A stretch of DNA of 27,201 nt from HGM04593 sp045654885 (GTDB lineage Bacteria; Bacteroidota; Bacteroidia; Bacteroidales; Bacteroidaceae). Both the position numbers and the translations under genes were made by a program. Positions 1 through 9,400 of the stretch are shown in pieces (position 1 is the stretch's first letter; the number at the start of each line of letters is the position of its first letter). The stretch covers positions 1 through 27,201 of the forward strand of contig JAZOOF010000047.1 in assembly GCA_045654885.1 (NCBI GenBank). The letters are read 5' to 3'. The notes under the pieces are model-generated. The model had not been told where the DNA came from. It did not search any database and saw nothing but the letters and a program-made list of their open reading frames with translations.

Positions 1-1839
1 CTGCTGACGTGCAATCTTACCTGTTACCGAACGGTCCACCTTATTTGTCAACCAGTCCTTACATGCTACAGCCTCGAGACGCAACACATTTGTGAGATAT
101 TCCTCAATATTATCGGCACTGTACTCTGCATCCTTATAGTGACGCTCAACAGTCTTGTCAACCATATATGTCTTGGGTGAAGAACCGAACATCTGGCTCA
201 CCGAGAGGTCGAACGGACGTACACCGTCGGCCTGCTCAAATGCAAAGCGCGCATCACCGGTTGTCTCACCTACAACGTACATTGGAGCACGCTCGCGCTC
301 GGCAACCTTGCGCACGTACTCAATGGCATCTTCCTTGATGAGCAAGCCCATGCGCTCCTGTGATTCGTTGGCAATGATTTCCTTTGCCGAGAGTGTGCTG
401 TCACCTACAGGCAGGTTGGCCATGTTGATTACACCACCGCACTCCTCAACAAGTTCGGACAAGCAGTTCACGTGACCTGCCGAACCGTGGTCATGGATTG
501 AAACGACGGGGTTTGTCTCGTCCTCGCAGAGTGCACGTACAACGTTGTATGCACGCTTCTGCATCTCGGCATTGGCACGCTGTACGGCGTTCAACTCGAT
601 ACCCGAAGAGTAACGGCCTGTATCAACCGATGACACCGAACCGCCACCGAGGCCGATGCGGTAGTTGTCGCCACCCATCACAATAACCTTGTTGCCCGGC
701 TCGGGAGCACCCTTCAGGCAGTCGCGACGTGTACCGTAGCCCACACCGCCGGCAAGCATGATAACCTTGTCGTAGCCGTAGACCTCGTTGTTCTCGGCAT
801 GCTCGAATGTAAGCACCGAACCGCAGATAAGCGGCTGGCCGAACTTGTTACCGAAGTCCGAAGCACCGTTTGATGCCTTTGTCAAAATCTGCTCGGGTGT
901 CTGGTACAACCAGTTGCGTACGGGGAGAAGTTCCTCCCATTTGCGGTCGTTGTATGTACGTGGATATGATGTCATGTAGACTGCAGTACCGGCAATTGGC
1001 CATGAGCCCTTACCACCACCCATACGGTCGCGGATTTCACCGCCTGTACCTGTTGATGCACCGTTGAATGGCTCAACGGTTGTGGGAAAGTTGTGAGTCT
1101 CGGCCTTGAGCGAGATTACAGTCTCGATATCCTTGATTACGAAATAGTCGGGGATTGAGTGGTCGGCAGGCGCGAACTGCTCTACAACAGGACCCTGCGC
1201 AAAGGCAACGTTGTCCTTATAAGCAGAGATGATACTGTTGCGGTTCTCGTTTGTAGTGCGCTTTATCATTGCAAAGAGCGACGACGGCATCTCCTCGCCA
1301 TCGATGATGAATGTACCGCCGAAAATCTTGTGACGGCAGTGCTCCGAGTTAATCTGCGCGAAACCGAACACCTCGCTGTCGGTGAGCTTGCGACCAAGTT
1401 CGCCCTCCACGCGGTGAAGGTAGTCAATCTCCTCCTTTGAAAGGGCAAGACCCTCCTGCTCGTTGTAGCTCTCCAAATCCTCGATGAACTCTATTGGTTT
1501 GGGTTCAATGTCAACAGTGAAAATTTCCTGATCGAGTCCCTTGTACATGCGCTGCAGCATGGGGTCATACTCGGCATCCTCGTTCTCCACCTCGAAATAC
1601 TCCTCAATGCGCTGAATACCGCAAAGACCCATGTTCTGGGTAATCTCCACAGCATTGGTACTCCAAGGAGTAATCATTTCACGACGTGGACCGACGAAAC
1701 AGCCTTTGACAGTCTCGCCATCGACCAAAGTAGCCTCACCATACAGCCAGCAGAGTTTCTCAACATCCTCGGCTGTCAAAACGTTCTTTGTCTGGGTAGC
1801 AATTACCGAACCACCCTGTGTACTGAAAAAGTAAATCAT
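1..1839 (-). CDS. purL: Phosphoribosylformylglycinamidine synthase, large single-chain type, N-terminal half (partial)
   Basis: The frame is open from an ATG at 1839 to the window edge, giving 613 residues; the family is about 1,200-1,300 residues, so the rest, including the glutaminase domain, lies outside. FGAM synthase converts FGAR, ATP and glutamine to FGAM in de novo purine synthesis in the cytoplasm. Visible hallmarks are NSEHCRHK (from about residue 164), AETHNFPTTVEPFNGASTG (from about 246) and GGEIRDRMGGGKGSW, followed by GGGSVSSVDTG and the HDHGSAGH stretch of the first AIRS-like domain pair. The N-terminal residues before 160 match the PurS-like and linker domains of the long form. 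The ATG at 1839 is the first in frame and the following residues (MIYFFSTQGG) look like the normal N terminus. No Shine-Dalgarno sequence is visible, as usual for Bacteroidetes. The truncation is only due to the window edge. Confidence 0.96.
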   Translation of the reverse strand, partial: MIYFFSTQGGSVIATQTKNVLTAEDVEKLCWLYGEATLVDGETVKGCFVGPRREMITPWSTNAVEITQNMGLCGIQRIEEYFEVENEDAEYDPMLQRMYKGLDQEIFTVDIEPKPIEFIEDLESYNEQEGLALSKEEIDYLHRVEGELGRKLTDSEVFGFAQINSEHCRHKIFGGTFIIDGEEMPSSLFAMIKRTTNENRNSIISAYKDNVAFAQGPVVEQFAPADHSIPDYFVIKDIETVISLKAETHNFPTTVEPFNGASTGTGGEIRDRMGGGKGSWPIAGTAVYMTSYPRTYNDRKWEELLPVRNWLYQTPEQILTKASNGASDFGNKFGQPLICGSVLTFEHAENNEVYGYDKVIMLAGGVGYGTRRDCLKGAPEPGNKVIVMGGDNYRIGLGGGSVSSVDTGRYSSGIELNAVQRANAEMQKRAYNVVRALCEDETNPVVSIHDHGSAGHVNCLSELVEECGGVINMANLPVGDSTLSAKEIIANESQERMGLLIKEDAIEYVRKVAERERAPMYVVGETTGDARFAFEQADGVRPFDLSVSQMFGSSPKTYMVDKTVERHYKDAEYSADNIEEYLTNVLRLEAVACKDWLTNKVDRSVTGKIARQQ

Positions 1840-2209
1840 ATATATGATATTTTGTTTTATGCAGTTACCTGTATCCACCAAACACAATATGGGTACAATA
1901 TGAGACAAAAATAAACAAAAAAAACAATATTATAGATATTTTGGCAACATTTGTTTTTGTTAATGCAAGAATATTGCCACAAGTGGTGAATTATACGCTG
2001 TTTTTTATAACTTAGCAGCATAAATCATACCCACCGCCAAAAGTCCCCACTCTCACTGAGGAGGAGATTGCGAATGAGCAATATTTGCGACTAAGGGGGG
2101 TACCTCCACAGATGAGTATGCTTAAGCACTGAGCTTTAGTTTCCTAAAGTAGCGCCGACAGGCCTACACAAGGTAACGGAGGGAAGCAATACTGTAAAAT
2201 GGAAATACA
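1840..2209. other. Divergent intergenic region purL / ZIP transporter
   Basis: This 370-base gap separates divergent genes. The purL side (1840-2010) is strongly A/T-rich and holds the weak promoter candidate. The ZIP side (2030-2200) is more G/C-rich and contains no box I would call a promoter and no hairpin with a T run. No small ORF with recognisable features was found. A short stretch at 2067-2080 (ATTGCGAATGAGCA) faintly resembles the repeat found after folA, but it is too short to call. Confidence 0.5.
1906..1913 (-). promoter_or_regulatory. Candidate -7 box for purL
   Basis: On the minus strand this reads TATTTTTG, a full match to the Bacteroidetes TAnnTTTG box, 67 bases before the purL start. 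I could not find a TTG at the expected distance of about 19-21 bases upstream, and the surrounding sequence is A/T-rich, so a chance match is possible. Confidence 0.3.
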
Positions 2210-2983
2210 ATGGAAACAATCATAGGACTCACAATACCCTTCCTTGGAACAGCGCTTGGCGCATCAATAGTATTCATGCTACGCAAAGGGATAACTGAGC
2301 GCACAAACAGCGCAATGCTCGGTTTTGCATCGGGTGTGATGGTAGCCGCCAGTTTCTGGTCATTGCTGCAGCCTGCGCTTGAACAGGTGGGCGAAGGTAT
2401 TGGCAATACATGGCCTGTACTTGCAGGATTTGCTGCCGGCATGTGCTTTCTGCTAATACTGGACACCGTCATCCCCCACCAGCATGTTGACGACAAGCGC
2501 CCCGAAGGCCCGCGTTCACGTCTGCCACGCTCGATAAAGATGATTCTTGCAGTAGCCCTGCACAACATCCCCGAGGGCATGGCCGTAGGCGTTGTCTTTG
2601 GCGGAGTCTTAAGCGGGAACGGCGACCTCACCATTGCAAGCGCATTGGCACTCTCAATAGGTATGGCAATACAGAACATCCCCGAAGGAGCCATAATATC
2701 CCTTCCACTGCGCAACGAAGGCAAAAGTTCCGGCAAGGCATTCGTGTGGGGAGCCGCTTCGGGGCTTGTGGAACCCATTGCGGCGCTTGCCACAATGTTC
2801 ATCCTTAAAGGCAGCAGCGCAGCCATGCCTATCCTCCTTGCCTTTGCAGCCGGAGCAATGCTCTATGTGGTTGTTGAAGAACTTATACCATCGTCACAAA
2901 AAGGCAAGCACAGCAACATAGGAACAATAGGCTTTGCCCTTGGCTTCATGCTCATGATGCTGCTCGACAGTTGCTTGGGATAA
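2210..2983 (+). CDS. ZIP family divalent metal transporter
   Basis: This 257-residue inner-membrane protein belongs to the ZIP (ZupT-like) family, which brings Zn2+ and other divalent metals into the cytoplasm. About eight hydrophobic segments are visible. The two family signatures are present: HNIPEG at residues 118-123 (TM4) and QNIPEG at 155-160 (TM5), which together form the binuclear metal site. A short His-containing loop (IPHQHVDD, 88-95) lies between TM3 and TM4, and an acidic pair E224-E225 sits near TM7. The length is normal for bacterial ZIP proteins. The ATG at 2210 is used because the nearby ATG at 2200 is in another frame. The gene stands alone, divergent from purL and convergent with the giant protease unit. 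Metal specificity cannot be read from the sequence, so no gene symbol is given. Confidence 0.92.
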   Translation: METIIGLTIPFLGTALGASIVFMLRKGITERTNSAMLGFASGVMVAASFWSLLQPALEQVGEGIGNTWPVLAGFAAGMCFLLILDTVIPHQHVDDKRPEGPRSRLPRSIKMILAVALHNIPEGMAVGVVFGGVLSGNGDLTIASALALSIGMAIQNIPEGAIISLPLRNEGKSSGKAFVWGAASGLVEPIAALATMFILKGSSAAMPILLAFAAGAMLYVVVEELIPSSQKGKHSNIGTIGFALGFMLMMLLDSCLG

Positions 2984-3017
2984 GGAGGAAACTGAAAACC
3001 GAGGGTTAACCAAACCG

Positions 3018-3033
3018 AGCATTCGAGAATGCT
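3018..3033 (+). repeat. Short inverted repeat downstream of the ZIP gene
   Basis: AGCATTC, a 2-base GA centre, then GAATGCT form a perfect 7-bp inverted repeat 35 bases after the ZIP stop. No T run follows on either strand, so it is not a standard intrinsic terminator. It sits at the left edge of the 79-base repeat at 3033-3111. Confidence 0.4.
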
Positions 3034-3111
3034 GCAAATAAGCGAGCAAAAGCAAAGCCTGCCTGAACTTTCACAGCGAACGAAAGCGGTTTCAGCTAAG
3101 CAAACATCTGC
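3033..3111 (+). repeat. Degenerate dispersed repeat, copy near ZIP gene
   Basis: This segment resembles 26749-26824 after folA. Both begin with a TGC-A--TAAGCGAG block, have a non-matching centre of about 30 bases, then share GAACGAAAGC followed by a TTTCA block and end at CTGC. Spacing is kept within two bases. Both copies lie downstream of a plus-strand gene and in the same orientation. The alignment was made by eye; the function is unknown. Confidence 0.4.
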
Positions 3112-3130
3112 AACAATAAAAACCACCCAT

Positions 3131-3166
3131 AAAAAAGCCCATCCCTCCCTAAAAGGATGGATGGGC
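3131..3166 (-). terminator. Intrinsic terminator for the M60 / small-protein unit
   Basis: GCCCATCC (3137-3144) pairs perfectly with GGATGGGC (3159-3166) across a 14-base loop. On the minus strand the stem is followed by TTTTTT (3136-3131), the layout of a rho-independent terminator. It lies 39 bases after the stop of the 58-residue protein gene. On the plus strand no T run follows, so it should not serve the ZIP gene. Confidence 0.75.
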
Positions 3167-3205
3167 AAAGTATGCAGGGACAACCACTGTTGCCGTTAAT
3201 TATAG

Positions 3206-3382
3206 CTATTTCCAAATATTACCCCAGCTGCCACGTGAAGCACCTGCAGCCTCGCCATCAAAAGAGCCATCATTGTACTGCTTATCCGTTTCAACTTGCA
3301 AGGGAGAGGTTGCAACCATAGCAGCAGGCACACACTCAACAACATCAATGATTGGGCTCATATATACTTTTTTCATCATCAT
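3206..3382 (-). CDS. Small protein of the Bacteroidales KKxYxxP / tryptophan-tail type, unknown function
   Basis: Reading the minus strand from the ATG at 3382 gives 58 residues: it begins MMMKKVYMSPIIDVVECVP, continues AAMVATSPLQ, and ends ASRGSWGNIWK. Three ATGs in a row make the exact start uncertain by one or two codons. The lysine pair, the Tyr-x-x-Pro, the Val-Val-Glu stretch, the M-V-A-T-S segment and the Arg/Gly/Trp tail recall small uncharacterised proteins that I have met repeatedly in Bacteroidales genomes; this comparison is from memory. No classical signal peptide or membrane segment is seen. It starts 64 bases after the stop of the giant M60 gene on the same strand, with no promoter box in the gap, and a terminator follows its stop, so co-transcription with the protease is likely. 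A weak 6-bp hairpin (3431-3447) overlaps the M60 stop. Confidence 0.7.
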   Translation of the reverse strand: MMMKKVYMSPIIDVVECVPAAMVATSPLQVETDKQYNDGSFDGEAAGASRGSWGNIWK

Positions 3383-3446
3383 AATTTTTCTTTATTAACG
3401 TTACTACTAAAATTTCCTTGTTTCACACAGAATGACCAACCGTCAT

Positions 3447-6400
3447 TTACTTCACATAGACCTTCTTGCCATTCACCATGTAGAAGCCCGGGTGGGCAAT
3501 TTCGGTCAACTTGCGACCCTGGAGGTCATAGATGACATCCTCGCGCTGTTCGCCGGTGAAATCAAGAATATCGGTTGACTCGCCGCCAACAAAGCGCATG
3601 CCATAGGATGCTGCACCTTGCGCAGTTGGCAATGCCATGTAAATCTTGTTCGCGCTACACTTTATGTGGCCACCGTTATTCTCGCCCAGGCTCTCGCCCG
3701 CAGCGTTGAACTCCTTGTACATCCAGTACATCTTGGCAACACCGTCCTTTATCATCAGTTTGTAGTATTCCTTCTCGTCGTCGCACTTAACAAACTTCTG
3801 GTAGAGGCTACCACCAAGAACGGTTTCTGTTGGTACGCTGGTTGCAGGGTTGGTTGTATATGTGAATACCTTGCTTGGCGCGTCATCGGTGCGGTAAAGG
3901 ATTACCGGTGTATTCGCAGGGATTACGCCATTCTCCTCGGCAACTTTCACAAGTGTCACACAACCGTCCTCAACACCGCGGGCATTATAAGCCTCCACAC
4001 CTGCAGGCACTGTAGCATTGTAGCCAAGCATCACAGACGAGAATGTAGCGTTCATTGTAACGGTGTGTGTAACTTGTGACAAATCTGTAACCTCATCAAG
4101 CAACCATGCCGAAGGACCTGTTGCTTCATTGTTATTCCAAGCTACAACTTTATTTGCATTACCGCTTGCATCGGCATGCAACATTGCACCACCGACAGGA
4201 GTTATTGAAACAGCTCGACTGCTACGTGACATATTTGCTATTGTTACCACAATTGCAGCATCTCTATCGGCTGCTATATTCTCAGCACCACCACCGTGGC
4301 CCAAATTTGTCGAGATATATGTTCCGCGCTCAAGAGACTTCATGTAGTATTTGCCTTTCTCACCTGCAGGTTCAAAGGTGAAGATATACTTTGCATTAAC
4401 AGCATTATTATCCCAATGCAGGATAGGTTCTGTCTCGCTACCGGCAAACATCTTGCCACCCTCGCGGGCAACGTTTGTAACAGTGCAGAGCACCGTGCCG
4501 TCCTCGGGCAAAACAATCTCAAGGCCGCTAGTTGCATTGTAGAGGGTTGTGAATGCAGCCACGTACTCATCATCGCCTGCCGACGCCGATGCCACAAGTT
4601 CTGCAGCTGCAGTTAATGCCTCATTGTAAACATCACCAGTTTCTTGAGCAAAACAGCCGAACTCTGTTCCTGTAATAATAGTCTCAACATGTGCTTTACT
4701 CAGCTCTGCCAAACGGGCAAATGCGTAATTCTCAAGCTCTACAGCTGTAAACGACACAAACGAACCACCATCGGCCGCACCGTAGAAGCCAAGCGCGTTA
4801 CCACCGCCACCAAAATGGCTCAAGTAGGTATTCCTGTCATAAGGCTTGAAATTCCAATTGCTGCCAACATTAGCGAACGACCAGTCAACACTATTTTCAG
4901 CCACAGCAGACACCTTGCCTGCACCATTGCCAAAATCGGTAGCTGTGAGGGAATGTCCCGGTGTCATCACAGGAACGATCTTCACTGTCTGCTCCTCGTC
5001 ACCCTCTACAAAATACCACAAGTGGTAAAGATTTGCAGCATCCTTGTTTACAATGGTAATATTGTTGTTCTGTGCATTATACTGCCAAGCCTTGCTGTTG
5101 CTTTCATCGCTGCGGCCGGGAGCATTTATGGTATAAAGCACCGGATTTGTTTCATCGGTTGTAAGAACAACAGGAGTCCAATAGTATTCAATAGCCTGGG
5201 TAAGTTTGTCTTTTACAGGCTGCAGGGTTGCTATTGCATTGTCGCAATCAGCGGCTGTGGCAGCAGCGTAATCATACACCGCTGTTGCTGCAGAAATTGC
5301 ATCTTCAACCTCGGCTACAAGAGCGTTTGTTTCGTATATATATATATTAGGTGTATATTCACTCTTCAATGTAGTATTGAGTTCTACATTGGTACACTTG
5401 TATACATTGAAATCACTCAACGCAAAGTATGGGTGGCCGTTACATTCGCGACCATCGTTTGTAGCGGTAACCATAAAACGCCAATAACGATAAGCACTGC
5501 CGTTTCCAAGACAACCCGAAGCAACCTTATCCGTTGTAGATTCAAGCCCGGTTAAGATTTCAATCTCTATCCACTCACCTTTCTCCAAATCATTGCAAGC
5601 CTCAACAACAATTGTTGAAGGGGTCAAAGCCGGATAATTTGTGCGGCCCACATAATCAAACTTGACATAGGCAGCACCACCCTCGCCAAGGTCTACACGC
5701 AAATAGTGATCAAGGCCATCGGCGTTGTCATCGAGGTCTGTATTATACGGTGTATGCATATATGTACCGGTGTTATCACTACCATCATCATTTTTGTCTA
5801 AAAGTGCGGCAACACCTTGACCATCACCCCATTTATTATTGACGCCCGGTGCATTGCAATAGAGATAACCGGCTTCACCTTCAGTGGCACTCAAGGCAAC
5901 CTCTGTTGCGTTATATGAAACCACAGCAACCTCGTAAAGGCTGTTCTTCAGCAACACAGTTTCATCAATGAGTTCCTTCAATGGCTTCTTGACTGCTGAC
6001 AAGAGAGCGTTATAAGCCTTTTGCAGTTCAGCAAGAGCAGCATCATAATCATCTTTTGAAACATAACGGCCTGCATCAACAGCAACCTCAGCCTCGCTCT
6101 TTGCATTATTTGCCGATGCAATAACTTCCTCACTTAAATACTCATAGCCCTCAACAGATGCAATGAGCTCGCCGGTCGTTGCTATCAAAGACGAAAGCGT
6201 TTCGCGGTCGGTGTAATCAGCCTCAACAATACCTTTTGCATTAGTGTAGATGGTGTTCAGATTGCCAGATACTGTATTATACAGTTCCTCTGTCATATAA
6301 CAAGCCGCAGCGTCCTGAGCCTCATCGAGTGCAAGACACAAGGTGATGAAGTCAAGCCCCTCGGCTGTTGTGTAGTACTCCTTGAGAGTGTGCGACAACT

Positions 6401-9400
6401 TTGTGTAGAGGTTGAAATCGGACATATGGAAGAAACCACGCTGAGAACCAACCGCAATACGGATATAACGGTAGCGACCGCCCAAATCAAGAAGCTCGCC
6501 CATGCTCCACTTTTCGTTGGCATTTGCCGCAAGGCCGGAAGTTATTTCCGTAATCTCGGTATAATTAGTCTTGTCGTTACTGCCAAGAATCTTTATTGCA
6601 GTGGGGCGCTGGTCGGCGTGGGTGCTGTTGCGTGTAGTATAATCCATTGTCAACTGGTCAATGGTTCCTGCCACACCAAGGTCAATCTCAATGTAATGTG
6701 TATATGCAGGAACATCTGCACCCCAGTTTGTACCCAGGAACGTACCGGTGTTTGCCGTTCCGTCGGCGTTCTTGTCAATGAGACCTGCAACGCCTTGGCT
6801 GTCGCCGGCAGGGTCGTAACACCAGATGTAGAATGCCTCATTTTCGTTTGTTGCCTGCAAAGGCAGAGCTGTTGTTGTTTCACCCGCAACTGCAATAGTA
6901 GAAAGCAGAGTGTTAACGTTGCCAATGAGTGTTGAAAGGTTATTGCGGTTCTCGCTGTTGCAGTCAAGAGCAACAATGCCGTTTGTTGTTGTATAGCAAT
7001 TGTTCAACTGAGTGAGTGTTTCTGTATACTGCTCCTCTGTGAGATAGAAACGGTCAATAACAGCCTCTGCACTCTGCAAAGCAGATGACAATTCGGCAAG
7101 TCCTAAACCTGTAACTGATTCATAATAACCATCACCCTTAGCCTCAATTGCAGCAATCAAAGCATTGGCATTGGCAATTGCTGTACGCAGACCGCTCTTG
7201 TCTATTGTGTTTGCCACATTGGCATTCTCTATGACAAGCAGAGCATCGTATGCACGCTGCAAATTACCAATGGCTGCATCGATTTCGTCCTGCGAATTGC
7301 TGTTATCGAGTTTATCGTTTGCTGCATCAAGAGCCGCTTTTGCTGTTGCAAGCACTTCGGGAGTCAACGCCGATGGCTCATATTCAGCCCTTATGGCACC
7401 ATTTGCATCGGCCATTCTGTTATAAAGCGGCAATGCAAGGTCATAAAGCTCCTGCAATGCACTCTTGTCGATTGTCAAACTTGCTATTGCATCCTCAAGG
7501 TTCTTCTTTGCTGCAGTCTGCTCGGCAATCTGTGTATCGAGCATCTCCATGGTAAGTCCCACAGTCGATTTGCACATTGTATTTGAAGCTTCGTTCACGG
7601 AATATATTGAAAGCAACAAATCCTCGCTTACAACTGCGGCATATCTGTCTTTTACAGAGATGTTGTTTTCTCCCATAATAGAGAAGCCAAATTCTGCCAT
7701 AACAAAGAATGTCGCTCCACCACCCTCTACACCGGTAACCTTGATACGGATATAACGGTATGCAACAGACGATGTTATCACGCCGGAGTCAAAAGACAAT
7801 GAGCTTCCATTGGGCAAACCATCTGTAAAGGTTCTGATTTCGGTGTATGTTCCATCAGCCTCGTTACAACCCTCGACTACTATGGTTGTTGGGCAGTTGT
7901 TACCATTGTTTCGGGTTACATAATTGAAGCTGAAGTTTTTCACCGTAGAGTTCTCGCCCAAATATACACGCAGATAATGAGGAGAATTGACAGCCACGGC
8001 ATTATCATAATTCGTATGAAGGAATGTGTCATTGTTTCCATCGGTAAGGTTTTTTACATAGCCTGTAGGGCTATTGTCCGCAGTTGCTCCATTTGAAGCA
8101 CAGTCATCGGCACGCACCTCATTACAATATAGATTCTCTGCTGTAAGCTTCAAAGGAGTTAAAGTTGCAAACGCTAATGTTCCCACTTCGCCAATGAGCG
8201 GAGTTGTAGCCTCAACAAGGGCTGCGAGTGTCTCTTTGCGAGCAGCGAGTATTTCATTATATTCGGCAAGCAAATTATCATAAGCTGTCTGCAATGAAGA
8301 GAGTGCAGTTGCGTAACCACTACCGTTCGTCATGGTGCTTCGGGCATCCTCGTAATTTTCAATTGCCGCCATCACAACACTCTCGTCAACACCGTCATAA
8401 CCATTGTTAATACTGTTGAACTTGAAATTCGTTCTTCTAATGGCAAGTTCCGAAATACCGAAATAGTAATATCCGCCAAGTGTACCACCTGTAGCTTTGG
8501 TTACAGTAAAGCGGAGATAGCGATATTTTGTACCAACTGCGCCCAACACGTCCGAGGTATACGATGTAAGGTGTGCTGTGGGCAATGAACCACTGAGTAT
8601 TGCAATTGTCTGGAAACCGCTATCGGGGCTATTGCTACCCTTAACCTCTATAGTCTCAGGGGCATCTACATTTGTCTGGCCAATAGTTGAATAACTGAAC
8701 ACAAACTGGTCAATTTCATTCTCCTCGCCCATATCAACTTGCAGATAGTGCGCCTCGCCCGGAGAGCCACCGGCCCACACTGTGTGGAAGAATGTTCCGG
8801 TAGTGTTATCCAACAAGTATTTCGGTTCGTGTCCGTTCTCTGTCGCGTTTGAGGTTATGTAATAGTCCTCCGATGAGTAATCGGTCTGCAAAGGATAGGC
8901 ATCGCCAATATAATCAACATAGGCAATCTTGTCGAGCAATTTACGGGTCTGGCTTGCCAGGAGCTCCAGTTTGGCCATGTTCTGAACATCTTCAGTAACC
9001 GCATCGGCAAGCGTAATTGTCCACTGTGAGTTTGCATCCGTAGAATTCCAAGTAGCAATATTGTCGGCAGCATGACGGTTCATATAACGTGTGGAATGTT
9101 CTGCTGTCGAGAGTGCATAGTAGCCGCTCTCTATTCTTGTCATTTTATAATCCACTGCAGTGCTGCCAACTGTATAACGAACACTATTGTTATCGGAGAC
9201 ACCCTGCAGATATTTTCCGGAACCGGCATGCTTTATGTGATAGTTCTCACCTGATGTCTCAATTATCCAAAGATTGTCATCTGTTGTAGGGAGAGTAGAA
9301 TTTCCGGTAGTAACCACGTTGGTTCCGCTCACACTCACAGTCATATAGTCGTTACCACTCCTGCTCTTGATTGCATATCTCTTGCCCGAAATAACTCCAA

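Noticed and set aside
2164..2826. A 220-residue minus-strand frame over the ZIP gene
   Set aside because: It is antisense to a complete ZIP transporter with both NxPEG motifs, and has no recognisable features.
2863..3183. A 106-residue minus-strand frame between the terminator and the ZIP gene
   Set aside because: It starts upstream of the minus-strand terminator, crosses it and runs antisense into the ZIP gene; no motif was seen.
4644..5555. A 303-residue plus-strand frame inside the giant protease gene
   Set aside because: It is antisense to the intact M60 frame, Cys/Ile-rich without any family motif, and has no promoter. Several similar plus-strand frames within 3600-12300 were rejected for the same reason.
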